The notes under the pieces are model-generated. The model ran no database searches and had not been told where the DNA came from. It saw only the letters and a list, made by a program, of their open reading frames with translations. From NCBI GenBank assembly GCA_033239525.1, contig BSYO01000014.1:5188536-5252535 (forward strand): a DNA stretch of 64,000 bases. Reading direction: 5' to 3'. Position 1 is the stretch's first letter. Each line of letters begins with the position of its first letter. A program made the position numbers and the translations under genes. This document shows positions 44,890 to 56,480 of the stretch, one piece after another. This stretch comes from Nepenthes gracilis. Lineage: Eukaryota > Streptophyta > Magnoliopsida > Caryophyllales > Nepenthaceae.

Positions 44890-45490
44890 AAGATTTTCGG
44901 ACTTTAACTGTTTCTCTCCGGATTTGAGCACTTCGCCCGGTCAACTTGTTCCGATTGACAAAGATTTTCAGCTTCTAGGCTGCTCTCCCGGTTGAGCACT
45001 TCACCGGCCAACTTTTTGGTCAACAAGATTTTCTACTTAACTTGCTCTCTGGTTGAGAGCACTTCACCGGTCAACTTTTCCGTAAACAAGATTTTGATTC
45101 GTAATTGCTCTCTGGTTGAGCACTTCACCGTCAACTTTTTCGCCAACAAAGATTTTCTATTTAAGCGCTCTCCGGATTTGAGCACTTTAGTGATCAATTT
45201 TTTCCGGTTGACAAGATTTTCGGCTCAATTGCTCCGGATTTGAGCATTTTCCCTTGGCCAACTTTTTCCGGTCAACAAAATTTCGGCTCAAAAGCTTTCC
45301 CGATTTGCGTAATTTCACCTGTCACTTTTAGGTAATAAAGATTTCCGTCGAGAAGCGCTTCTCGGATTTGAGTACTTCGCGGCCAAACTTTTCGATCAAT
45401 GATTTTTTTGGCGAATTTGCTCTCGGATTGTGCACTTTGGTTACAGGATCGATTGACCAGCCTTTTTGACTCCGCATTGCTCTCCGGATT
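44890..45490 (+). repeat. Minisatellite C, first copy
   Basis: Roughly 60-65 bp tandem units containing GCTCTCCGGATTTGAGCACT, then TCACCGGTCAACTTTTCCGG and TCAACAAAGATTTTCGGCT. The equivalent array in internal region 2 is at about 50360-50960. Confidence 0.8.
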
Positions 45491-45738
45491 TGAGCGCATT
45501 GGTCAACGAAATCTGACAACCATATTTACGGCTTTATTCCGCTCTTCGGGTCAAGTGATGTGGTCAACCAAGTTGGTCAACCATCAATCTAGTTCCTTCC
45601 ATTCTCCACGCCCAAACTTTTCTGTCAATGAATCCAGGTCAAGGGGACAATATGACTAGGATCTCCGCCCAACCAAAGGGGAGACATGTGCCGTACTCTG
45701 TCAGGCAAACCGGCTAGTGCCCACACAAGACACTCCCA

Positions 45739-45875
45739 GAATTGGCCAGGACGGTCAATAATTTTGGTACTCTAGAATTGACGAGGACGGTCAACAATTC
45801 TGGTACACCGGAATTGACCAGGACGTCGGCAATTTTGGTACTCCGAAATTAACCAAAACGGTCAACGATTCCGGT
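45739..45875 (+). repeat. Minisatellite D, first copy
   Basis: About four units of 34-36 bp of the type GAATTGACCAGGACGGTCAA followed by CAATTTTGGTACTCC. A matching array is at about 51201-51330. It lies shortly before the polypurine tract. Confidence 0.75.
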
Positions 45876-45978
45876 CAAACTCTCTTTCACATTTTTTACG
45901 AATTCCCACGAGATCCTCAAAGCAAGGAAAGGCATCCCATCATGGACATGCTGGAGCCCAGACTTCTGGCCACCAGCA

Positions 45979-45989
45979 TGGGGGGCTAG
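45979..45989 (+). other. Polypurine tract before LTR2
   Basis: ATGGGGGGCTAG sits directly before the LTR2 start TGATGGGTCC. The equivalent before LTR3 is CAGGGGGGCAG at 51431-51441. Both fit plus-strand priming sites. Confidence 0.65.
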
Positions 45990-47106
45990 TGATGGGTCCA
46001 ATAACCCTGGGCCAATGGGCCAGACCCGCAACAAGGCCACAATCCAACATATTTCTTTTAAACTAAAAGTCCCACATTGCTTTCAGAGAAGCATTCCATC
46101 TGCAAACCCCACTATAAAAGCAAGCATTCTCAAGCATGAAGGACAAGGGAGAAGCTCTAAAAAAACTCCATAAGGCTCTGAGAATGGCATAGTCATTGCT
46201 AGCCGATCTCCAATGAGAGCAAGTTGATGGCTAGGAGACCCTCGACTCTCCTCTCATCCAAGAGGCCCCTTGGCTCTCTCGCCGGGTCCGAGGCTCCGGC
46301 CTGCGCAGGGAGGTCCTGGGCCCTCCTATAGTCCGAAGGCCCTTAGCCCTCCACCACCACGAGGCTCGGAGGCCCTCAACCCTCCATCCAGGAGGCACAG
46401 AGGCCTTTGGCCCTTCGCCACCAGGAGGCCCTCAGCCCTCCTCTCGTCCGGAGGCCATCAACCCTTCGCCATCCGGAGGCCCCTCATCCCTCCGGGGCCA
46501 ACAAGGAGGCCTTCACCCTCCCGTCAGCGGAGCACGATCCCTCTATCCCATAGCCGAGAGCTCGCCCAAGAGTTGGTCCTCCGCTCCAGGTAACAAGAAT
46601 GTTACTTACTAGTTCCATTTAGTCCTCCTTCTTAAGTCACCTCCGTGGGCGTGATTATAAAAGCTAGCCTCTCGCGGGCGCACCCCCTGCCGCCATCCGC
46701 GGCACACCTCAGCGCCCCGCGGGCGCACTCAGTCGCCCGCCCGCGAGCGCACCTCTAAACCGCTCCTTTGCCGGGCGCACTCCAAGTCACCCTCCGTGGG
46801 CATACAGGTAAGTTGCCCCTCTGCACGGCGCATTCATGGAGCCCAAGCCTCCAATCACATCCTCTCACACTCCCCTCATTCGCATCTTACGATGCATTCC
46901 TCCGTTTATTGCGGAAGATATCTCGACTTGAGCGCCGGAGTGTCGCCGGGACAACCCCCGTCGCCTCTCGACCTCTTGTTTATTGTTTGTGTTGTGCAGG
47001 TTCTTGGTTATCAGTGACGGAGACCGAACCCGATCCAGATCAACCCGCAACGGAAGATTGGAAGGTTCCCTAATCCGTACAACAACCGGGGACCCGGGAC
47101 GCAACA
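45990..47106 (+). repeat. LTR2
   Basis: 1,117 bp from TGATGGGTCCAATAACCCTG to GGGACGCAACA. It holds minisatellites A and B and ends with a Tat-like region carrying CGACTTGAGCGCCGG (about 46924) and TTGTTTGTGTTGTGCAGG (about 46983-47000). It serves as 3' LTR of the left unit and 5' LTR of the right unit. Confidence 0.82.
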
Positions 47107-47125
47107 TTGGCGCCATCTGTGGGAA
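47107..47125 (+). other. Primer-binding site 1 of the non-coding LTR element
   Basis: TTGGCGCCATCTGTGGGAA immediately after LTR2. It differs from the Tat element's site (20969-20986) by only two substitutions in 18 bases. A leader follows to 47340. Confidence 0.82.
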
Positions 47126-47340
47126 ACGCGACAAAAAGTCTAGCTTCTCCTCTCAACACTCAATCTCTTACGCAAAACAAACACAATCAATACTTGTGCT
47201 ACAGTCAGCACGACGACTAAAGATATCACCTTCCATGGCGACGACCCCTCATCGGGTAGCCATGCTAACAGGTGATTGACGTCAAATGTGCTAGTGCCCA
47301 GCGCTTAGAAGAGCACCCTCTTCTTGATCGTCTGCACCCA

Positions 47341-48066
47341 GCGCACCTATAAGCCTCCCTCCGTGGGCGCACCTCAGCCGCCCTCTCGCTGGGCGCACTA
47401 TAAGCCGCCCTTCTTCGGGGCGCACTCTAAGCCCCTCTGCGGGCGCACGCCTCCCTTCGCTTTTCTTGCGGGCGCACCTATAAGCCGCCCCTTTGCCAGG
47501 CGCACTCCAAGTCATCCTCCGTGGGCATACAGGTAAGTCGCCCCTCTGCCGGGCACATTCATGGAGCCCAAGCCTCCAATCACATCCCTCTCACACTCCC
47601 CTCATTCTCGCATCTTACGCATGCATTCCTCCGTTTATTGCGGAAGATATCTGACTTGAGCGTCGGAGTGTCGTCGGGGGACAACCCCCCGTCGGCCTCT
47701 GACCTCTTGTTTGTTGTTTGTGTTGTGCGGGTCTGGTTATCGGTGACGGAGACCGGGCCGATCCATTAACCCTGCAACGGAAGATTGGAAGGTTCCTAAA
47801 CTGGGTAAACAACCGGGACCCGGATGAAGACATTGGCGCCATCCGTGGGAAACGCGACAAAAAGTCTAGCATCTCCTCTCAACACTCAATCTCTTACGCA
47901 AAACAAACACGGTCAATACTTGTGCTCCAGTCAGCACGACGACTAAAGATATCACTTTCCATGGCGACGACCCCTCATCGGGTAGCCATGCTAACAGGTG
48001 ATTGACATCAAATGTGCTAGTGCCTAGCGCTTAGAAGAGCACCCTCTTCTTGATCGTCTGCACCCA
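47341..48066 (+). repeat. Tandem duplication of LTR end, primer site and leader
   Basis: A second partial LTR (47341-47832) resumes at minisatellite B and ends GAAGACA. It is followed by a second primer site (TTGGCGCCATCCGTGGGAA, 47833-47851) and a second leader (47852-48066). Both leaders end at CTTCTTGATCGTCTGCACCC (47320-47339 and 48046-48065), which marks the duplication boundary. The repeat unit is about 726 bp. Confidence 0.82.
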
Positions 48067-48126
48067 TTAGAAGATGTAACACTGGGGGCTTCGCCAATCA
48101 ACCCACTGGGGGCTTCGCCGATCGGC

Positions 48127-48530
48127 TCTCGCCACCAGATCTTCTCTGGCCCGCCGGAGCCTCTCGCTACCAGATCTCTCCGGCTTGTCGGAGCTCCTCA
48201 CCGCCAGATCTTCTCTGGCCTGTCGGAGCTCTCGCCGCCAGATCTTCTGCCCGCCTCTGAGCATCTCGCCGAGATCTCTCCCACTGCCGGGAGCTCCGCC
48301 GCCCACAGATCTTCTCGGCTTTGCCGGAGCTCTTGCCTTGAGATCTTCTCCGGCTCGGCCGGCGAGCTCTCGCCGGATCTTCTCGCTTCGGCCGGAGCTC
48401 CTCACCGCCGAATCTTCTCGCCATGAGCTCTCGGAGCCGCGCGAATCTCTCTCAACTGTTGCAGGCTCACCGCGAGATCTCCCTCAGCTGGCCGAGCTCT
48501 CCGCCGCGAGATCTTCTCGGCAGCCTCCAC
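48127..48530 (+). repeat. Minisatellite E
   Basis: About eleven degenerate units of 33-36 bp containing CGCCAGATCTTCTC and GCCGGAGCTC. Just before it, CCACTGGGGGCTTCGCC occurs twice (about 48080-48120). The long open frames over this array on both strands reflect the repeat period and are not genes. Confidence 0.75.
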
Positions 48531-49118
48531 CACGTAGCATTGCTCGGCCGGCAGGGCTCGATCCTGCCGCAACCTATTGCACGACGGCAGACCACTGTAA
48601 AAGTTATGACAAAACATGCAACGAGGGCTCAATTTTCTCGACCCGCCACCCATTGCACCGCGAAAAATATCATCCAGCGAAGCGCTGCACTGGTCCGGGT
48701 CACCTGAGGCAATATCAGCTGACAATAGGATCCAAACCATTGGCCAATAGGCTACCGAAACGGTAATAGCACGCTACCCAACCAATTCACGGCAAAGGAC
48801 CAAATCCCACGGAGCACAGGGGCCATAGGCCAAGTCGCCTACCAAAGCGCCCCAACGACTCTCCAAAGCAGTGCACGCCAGCCGTGTGCTCAGGGTGGTG
48901 AGCCGATTATAAGAACACCGCTCATGCACCAACGATGATTCCGCACCAAGCCCAGGTACGCGCTCACCCACTTGTGTGCATTCATTCACATGCTTGTTTT
49001 AATTTGACAAAATAAGAAGTTTACTTAGTATATAGGACCTAGCATATATATAATCTTGTGTTTACCTTGAGTTTACCCGACCTAGGGGCTTCTAAGTCGG
49101 GAGGGTCTTCACCCTCTC

Positions 49119-49315
49119 GTTAAACCCTAGTTATCTAGATGGCCCAAAAAATGGTCTGAAATCCTGGTCATCCAGGTGGCCCATAAGCGGTCTTAAACCC
49201 TAGTCATCTAGGTGGCCCATGAGCGGTCTGAAACCCTAGTCATCCAGGTGGCCCATGAGCGGTCAAAAATCTTGGTCATCTAAGTGGCCCATAGCGGTCT
49301 AAAAACCTTAGGAGG
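49119..49315 (+). repeat. Minisatellite F
   Basis: About five units of 36 bp: CCCTAGTCATCTAGGTGGCC followed by CATGAGCGGTCTGAAA. The central units are nearly identical, the outer ones diverged. Confidence 0.82.
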
Positions 49316-50359
49316 AAAGTATGGCACACGTGACGACCTCCTTTCGGGGAGCAGCAACGTCAGTCAACTACGGTCGAAGAGAGAAGCACTTCTTCTCCGA
49401 CATTGGCTGCCTACGGCGCCACCGGGCTGGTTTTCCATAACTGCCCGATTAACTTGAGGACTTAGCTCCTCCGACGGCCGGCCAACCAGGTTGGCCGCCC
49501 CACGCAACAACCCTCTCCATGAAGGGCCAGCATGGTTATGCAGCAACGAGAAGCGTTCCTTCTCTATGCTGGCTGTCCCAATTACCATTCGGGCAACGCC
49601 ACTAGACTTTTCTCACAAACCACAACTACTAAGCAGGCTAACACACACAGCCGCCTAAAACACAACTAGAAGGCCACCACGCCTTCAACAAAGCTAAAAC
49701 AACAACCTGCCAACTCATTTGGCATGCCGGCTTGACCAACCCAAAGGCCGCCAAAGTGACATCAACATACATGAACAACAAGCTAGCAACGATAGTCTTA
49801 AAGCTTAGCCGGGCAACCTCATCTTCTCGGCCACGACCTCCTCTTGGCAAGGGCAAAGCGCCAACCAACCGGGACGTGTTCGGCCAAGGCTTAGATGACA
49901 AACCGCGTCTCCTCCGGTCACAACTTCCCTTCACGGGAATGATCGAGATCCGGCGCAAATTAACACCCGTAGCTCCACGACACTCAACTAGAAAGCAAAG
50001 CGGCATCCTCGAGAGAGAGTCACGAGATTGAGATCCCGAGACTTGGCCGTGGTCATGACATCGACCGTTGCTTGATCCGAGAGTCATGGATCCCCAGCTT
50101 TACTAAATCGAGGCCCTGGGGCTCTTCACTCTTAGACCCGTTGGATGATTCTCCAACTAAGAAGAGCCCTTCCAAGGAGCGCAAGGTGCATCCTGTTGCT
50201 ACGGCTCGAACGATCGGCTATCTTAAGGCAAGTCACCTCCGACCTCTCGAGGCGCGTCCTTCAAGAGATCCGATCCTCGAGCTTGAGATCTTCCCTCCGC
50301 GCGCCTCCTAGGTCTCACCTCGAGACTCGAAATGCTCGCACCGGATCCGGTCCCAACAA
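49316..50359 (+). other. Unique internal sequence of the non-coding LTR element
   Basis: About 1 kb without tandem repeats. From 49946 on, it is homologous to 44484 onward. No retroviral-type domain is visible on either strand; open frames of up to 149 codons show nothing recognisable. Confidence 0.55.
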
Positions 50360-50960
50360 AGATTTTCGACTTTGAACTGCTCTCCGGATTTGAGCACTTC
50401 GACGGTCAACTTTTTCGGTCAACAAAGATGCTCCAATCGCTGGATTTGAGCACTTCACCGTGAACTTTTCCGATCAACAAAGATTTCGGCTTTCGGAATC
50501 GCTCTCGGATTTGAGCACTTCACCGGTCAACTTTTCTGGTCAACAAAGATTTTCGGTTCAGAATTGCTCTCCGGATTTAAGCACTTCACCGGTCAACTTT
50601 TCCGGTCAACGAAGATTTTCGGCTCGAAGCCTTCTCTCGATTGAGCACTTGGCCGTCAATTTTTCCAGGTTCAAAGATTTTCGCAGAATCGCTCTTGGTT
50701 GAGCACTTGCGGGCCAATTTTTCCGGTTAACAAAGATTTTCGGCTGGGGAATCGCTCTCAGGACTTGAGCACTTCACCCGGTCAACTTTTTCCGGTTGAC
50801 AAAGATTTTCGGCTGTAACCCGGCTCTCCGAATTTGAGTACTTCACCGGCCAACTTTTCCCGATCAACAAGGATTTTTGGCTTGAATATGCTCTCCAGTT
50901 CGAGCACTTTGTCACCATATCCGGCCAACTACTTTTTGACTCCAGATCGCTTCTCCTCCG
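50360..50960 (+). repeat. Minisatellite C, second copy
   Basis: The motif GAGCACTT (or GAGTACTT) recurs at about 50515, 50581, 50645, 50703, 50769, 50838 and 50903, giving a unit of 58-69 bp. Each unit contains GGTCAACTTTTCCGGTCAAC and AAAGATTTTCGGCT. Counterpart of 44890-45490. Confidence 0.82.
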
Positions 50961-51200
50961 GTTTGAGCGCATTGGTCAAACGGTAAATCGACAACCATAT
51001 TTACGGCTCTATTCCGCTCTTCGGTGATGTGGTGACCAAGTTGGTCAACCATCAACTGGTTCCTTCCATTCTCCACGGCCAAACTTTTTGGCCAATGAAT
51101 CCAAGTCGAGGGGGACATATGACGGGGATCTCCTTGACCAAAGGGAGACATGTGCCGTGCTCTGGGCAAATCGGCTAGTGCCCACACAAGACACTCCCCG

Positions 51201-51330
51201 AGAATTGGCGGGGCCAGTCGATAATTTTGGTACTTTCGAATCACCAGATCACCAACAGTGCAGTACACTAATTGACCAGACGGTCAGAATTGCGTACTCC
51301 GAAATTAACCAAAAAGGTCAGCGATTCGGT
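51201..51330 (+). repeat. Minisatellite D, second copy
   Basis: Degenerate 34-36 bp units (GAATTGGCGGGGCCAGTCGA followed by TAATTTTGGTACTTTC) equivalent to 45739-45875. Some units are shortened. Confidence 0.6.
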
Positions 51331-51441
51331 CAAACTCTCTTTCACGTTTTTTGCGAATTCCCACGAGATCCTCAAAGCAAGGAAAGGCATCCCATCATGG
51401 ACATGCCGAGCCCCGGACTTCCACCAAAGACAGGGGGGCAG

Positions 51442-52679
51442 TGATGGGTCCAATAACCCTGGGCCAATGGGGCAGACCCGCAGCAAGGCCACAATCTAAC
51501 ATATTTCTTTTAAACTAAAAGTCCCACATTGCTTTTGGAGAAGCATTCCATCTGCAAATCCCACTATAAAAGCAAGCATTCTCAAGCATTGAAGGACAAG
51601 TGGGAGAAGCTCGAAAAAGCTCCATAAGGCTCGGAGAATGGCATAGCCATTGCTAGCTGATCTCCAATGAGAGCAAGTTGATAGCTAGGAGACCCTCGAC
51701 TCTCCTCTCATCCAAGAGGCCCCTTGGCTCTCTGCCCGTCCGAGGCTCCCAGCCCTCTGCTGCCAGGAGGTCCTGGGCCCTCCTATAGTCCGGAGGCCCT
51801 TAGCCCTCCGCCGCCACGAGGCCCTCGGCCCTCCTACTGTCCAGAGGCCCTTAGTCCTCCATCCAGGAGGCACGGAGCCCTCCTCCTTCCAGGAGGTACG
51901 GAGGCCCACGGCGCTCCTACAATCCGGAGGCCCTCAACCCTCGATCCAGGAGGCACAGAGGCCTTTGGCCCTTCGCCACCAGGAGGCCCTCAGCCCTCCT
52001 CTCGTCTGGAGGCCATCAACCCTTTGCCATCCAGAGGCCCTCATCCCTCCGCCAACCAGGAGGCCTTCAACCCTCCGTCTTGGAGTCACGATCTCTCTAT
52101 CCCATAGCCAGGAGCTCGCAGTCCAAGAGTTGGTCCTCTGCTCTGGTAACAAGAATGTTTACTTACTAGTTCCATTTAGTCCTCCTTCTTAAAGTCACCC
52201 TCTGTGGGCGCAATTATAAGCCGCCCCTCTGCGGGCGCACCCCCAAGCCGCCATCCGCGGGCACACCTCTAAGCCGCCCCTCTGCGGGCGCACCTCCAAG
52301 TCGCCCTCCGCGAGCGCACCTCTAAACCGCTCCTTTGCCGGGCGCACTCCAAGTCACCCTCCGTGGGCATACAGGTAAGTTGCCCCTCTGCCGGGCGCAT
52401 TCATGGAGCCCAAGCCTCCAATCACATCCCTCTCACACTCCCCTCATTCTCGCATCTTACGCATGCATTCCTCCGTTTATTGCGGAAGATACCTGACTTG
52501 AGCGTCGGAGTGTCGTCGGGGGACAACCCCCCGTCGGCCTCTGACCTCTTGTTTGTTGTTTGTGTTGTGCAAGTTCTTGGTTATCAGCGACGGAGACCGG
52601 ACCCGATCCAGATCAACCCGCAACGGAAGATTGGAAGGTTCCCTAATCCGTACAACAACTGGGGACCCGGGACGCAACA
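51442..52679 (+). repeat. LTR3
   Basis: 1,238 bp from TGATGGGTCCAATAACCCTG to GGGACGCAACA. The best preserved LTR of the composite, with minisatellites A and B complete. Its terminal part has GACTTGAGCGTCGG at 52495-52508 and TTGTTTGTGTTGTGCAAGT at about 52556, as in the Tat LTR. Directly followed by repeat R. Confidence 0.84.
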
Positions 52680-52845
52680 AATAATAAATGGGCTCTGGGC
52701 ATGTCGGTTGAAAACTGACATTTTAGTGGACGTGAAATTTCAACTTCCTTTTAAAATAAGTAGAATTTTTTAAATTAATAATCTAAATTTAGATATTAGA
52801 TAATATTATCTAAATAATTATTTTTATTAAAATTTTATATGTTAA
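52680..52845. repeat. Repeat R, copy 2
   Basis: AATGGGCTCTGGGCA at about 52687, CTTCCTTTTAAAA, then AATATTATCTAAATAATTAT near 52802: the same landmarks as at 32282-32485. It begins at the edge of LTR3. Confidence 0.65.
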
Positions 52846-55800
52846 TTTAATATTTTATATATATTTGTATTATAAAATAATTTTAAAAAATAAATTTTTT
52901 TAATAATTTTTTTAAAAAATTATGACCATTGAATTTCGACCCAATAGACGAGATCCCCTACCTATGAAAACCCACCGGAGTTGGCAAATTTTCCATGAAA
53001 AATTGTATCCCCTATCAGTGAAAACTCATCAAAGTAGGCCAATTTTCTTAACGTCATTTTTAATACTATAAGCCATAGTTGAAAATTCAAGTCGAACAAC
53101 TATCTTTAGTCTTTTAAGCCAAATCAAATATTTTAGGAAGTTGGGTATTCTCTATGTATTAAAAAATTTTATATTTATAGATGCCTGAAATCTTACACTA
53201 GGATGGGTAAAAGTTTTTTTTTAATTATTTTGAATAACTAAGCAATTTTACTAAATATCAATAAAAGTTTTATAATTATTCTTAATATATTTATACGTTA
53301 TGCTGTATTCTTTTTAATTTTGGGATATAAATGACCGCCTAAAACATTGTGAATCTAGCCAACTTGAATAAATAGCTTGTCATGTGTACGATACTTCAAA
53401 TTTAGAGTAAGCCTAATTGCGTAACGTTTCTTATGTATTGTGTGTTTATTTTGATGAGATGACCTAATACCCTTGCGACTTGTGCGTTCAAATGGTTTCG
53501 TGATATGCTAGCTTAATAATGAAGTCACTAAATAACTTAAAAGCTTGTTAATTTTGCAATTGATAGACTAATAGTTAAAAAATAAGACCTCTAAGCCATT
53601 ATATCACTTAAAAATTTAGATGTTTAACACTTAGCTGGTAGACAATTTTATCTGACAAGTTGGTCACTCAATCCTTGAAATGCCTACCGAACTAGAATCT
53701 CTTGACATTTTATGTTTAATTTTTGACTATTTTGATGCTAAATTTATCGATGATAATTAAGCTATTAATTAAGAAAGCTACTGCATAATTAAAATTGACC
53801 TATGTAAAATTCAATGTCGATATACTAGTAATCATCGATCAGTTATAGGGTGGAGAATTCATTTTTCTATAAGCAATATTTGATTCCATTATTCATCATA
53901 TAAATTAAGCGATATGGCCACTTTATTGGAGCATGTATTTTGAAAAATATATCTACCGCTCTCTCATTCTTTATATATTTTTATTTTTTTCTATAGTTTT
54001 TATAGTTTTTTTTAACATAATTGAACAAATTAAACATTTGTGCTAAAAAATAAAGAAAAAATCAAAAGGTTATTAATATAATTCATAAACATCATTCAAA
54101 ATATTAAAAAAAAGTAAAGATTATAGATATGATTAATGAAACTAAAACTTTATACAATAATTAAAAGATGTCAAATGTTCTATGTGCAATTAAAAACTAT
54201 ATATGATAGCAATTGATCTACATGGAAGTCAAAATTATGAGGGCAGTGAATGCATCACATTCACGTAATTATTATTTTTTTTCCTAAATTTATTCAAATT
54301 TTCAAGTAATTCTTCCCTTAATTTATTTTACTTAAAATTTAGAAAGATGATTAGTAAAATCAAAACATTATACAATAATTAAAAGGTGTCAAATTTTCTC
54401 TCATTGATAAAATTGAATCATTTTATAATTTAAAAAAATATTTAAAAATTATAATATTTTAAATAATTATCACTATTATATATAAATTTAATTTGATTCC
54501 CGGGAAGACATTGTCATAAATTCCATCAACCCCGTTGCATTCTTTGTAAAGTAGTCTGATTTCGAAGGGCCAGGAATAAATTTTAATTAATGTTATTTGT
54601 GTAATCTTTTTTTTTATATATATAAATTTTTTTTAATTTTTAAATATAAAAAATAAACTTTTCATATAAAATTATAAATTATAAATAGATTATAACTGTG
54701 TAAATTATTTGACATTTTGTATAAAATTAAGTCGATGAAGGCGAAAGTTTGTTCATTTTGAGAGGGAGCGCATACTTCTCGATCTCTTTTAGGATTTAGT
54801 CACTTGCAGTCCACCGTTTTACGGCAATTTTGAATACTTCATCAATGCCTTAAATTCTATATTTGACACTAATTTTGAGTTTACTTTATTTATTAATAAA
54901 TTAAATATTAGTTTATGTGAATAAAAAATAATTATAATTGTTAGATTTTAAATCACTCTCTTATAAGTTTTATACCCATTTAATATATCATTTAATAGTG
55001 CACTCGATATCGCACAAATATTGGCTTGATCAGACAAAATTATTAAATGGCACATGAGAGACACATAACCCAAGCATTGAATAGTTTGTCCAGAATAAAA
55101 ATACCTAATGAACGTTTGAAAGGTGTACATTCGTATTTTATCAAGAATAGAGGTGCCCGATGAGCGTTTGAGGGATGCTGGTGTGCCGTTTGTACAATTG
55201 GCTCCCTCCTAGTTGCACCTAATGGATGCTTGTGCGCTATTCTAGATATAAAATCGTTCTGATATGATTTTAGGGTTGTTATTGTGGTTCTCCAAGTTAT
55301 CAAGCTCTAACACAGTGAAAAAAAGAAGATAAAGAGAGGAAAAAGAGAAAAGTTTGCTAATCTAATTGAATCTAAAATTGTGTTTCACTCTTTACTAATC
55401 TTGGATACTTTATTCTTATTACTATGAAGGATATTTTGTTAATTATATTTCTTCTTTTTAGTTTTGTATTCTTTATTTACTTGTATTTATTATTAGAATG
55501 TATTATATTCTTGTATTTGTTAGATATTTTTATAATTGAAACTCACTGCTCAGTGGATATTTTTTAAATTGATAGTCTCGTATTTTTTTTCTTATTTATT
55601 AAAGGAATTTTTCATATAAAATTTTATATCTCTCATTATTTATGATTGTTATTATCTGTTGTGCATTATTAATTCATCTTTTTACGAGTTGAAATAAGGA
55701 AATTCGAATCTCAACAATAATTTCATAATACCTATATTCAAATAAGATAGTTCAAATAAGGGGATTTGACATAGTAGACAAAACAATTGAATGGCCTTTT

Positions 55801-56308
55801 GCCTTTGACATTGGAGATCAAATCTCATCATTTTATTGTTGGACCAACAACTAACTAATTTTAGTTTGCATGACATATTTCCTAACTAAGTTCCTCACCC
55901 TTACTTTCGTAAATAGAATCAATTCTTAAAAAAATGATAATTACTTGGTACAGATAAATTGATATTCATCTTCATAGCCGCCAAATTGCACACAAAATGG
56001 GACAAAACAAACACATTTATTGAAATCAAAGTACGAATGAAGAAAGTTTATTCAATATTTTTAAATAATATTATTTTAATAAGATAGAGATAGAACTTCA
56101 CAAAATGATACTTTCAAGTAAGATGTGACACATTTGGTGACATTTTCTATTATTGAATCTTGATAGTATTTTTGAATTTGAAAGTTGAAAATTAATTGCT
56201 CTATACTTCTTTTTTTTTGTTTTTGTTTTTTAATTTTGGCATGTTTACAACCATCTACTTCCATTATTAGTGGTAACAATTACCTTATGTATTTAGATAG
56301 AAAATATC
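52846..56308. other. AT-rich intergenic region
   Basis: Nearly 3.5 kb without a supported gene. A segment starting TGTTAGATTTTAAATCACTC at about 54938 and running to roughly 55560 has the feel of an old solo LTR, but I could not fix its right edge or a target duplication. Everything else is AT-rich low-complexity DNA. Confidence 0.45.
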
Positions 56309-56318
56309 TATATAAATA
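56309..56318 (+). promoter_or_regulatory. TATA box of the receptor-like protein locus
   Basis: TATATAAATA lies 163 bases before the start codon. Between them, GTAAGA near 56356 and pyrimidine-rich AG sites near 56419 and 56468 could bound a 5' UTR intron; this is unproven. Confidence 0.55.
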
Positions 56319-56480
56319 AGCACTGGTTCACAATTTATTTTTCTCAGGCATAAAGGTAAGAACTACTTGTGAGTGGCTTGACTCTACCATTAATCTTCTA
56401 ATAATCTTCTAATTTGCAGAGTACTGATCATCCAATATTTTTTTTTAAATTTAACTTTTCTTTTTCAGATAGCTGGAATC

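Larger units (their letters stand above)
43390..52679 (+). mobile_element. Non-coding LTR retrotransposon, three-LTR tandem composite (LARD-like)
   Basis: 9.3 kb with three LTRs in the same orientation: truncated LTR1 (43390-44483), LTR2 (45990-47106) and LTR3 (51442-52679). Two internal regions separate them. Internal 1 (44484-45989) corresponds to the 3' part of internal 2 (47107-51441): both start at GATCCGGCGCAAATTAACAC and end at the polypurine tract. There is no gag or pol homology on either strand; the length is made largely of minisatellites. This fits a large retrotransposon derivative mobilised in trans. The edges are TG...CA. The flanking bases TAAAA / AATAA are A-rich and only partly match as a duplication. 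Confidence 0.8.

Noticed and set aside
48185..48766. 193-codon plus-strand ORF
   Set aside because: It runs through minisatellite E, whose 33-36 bp period keeps frames open on both strands. No protein features.
54938..55560. Copia-type solo LTR
   Set aside because: Starts TGTTAGATTTT but no matching CA end or target duplication could be fixed; left as a remark in the intergenic entry.
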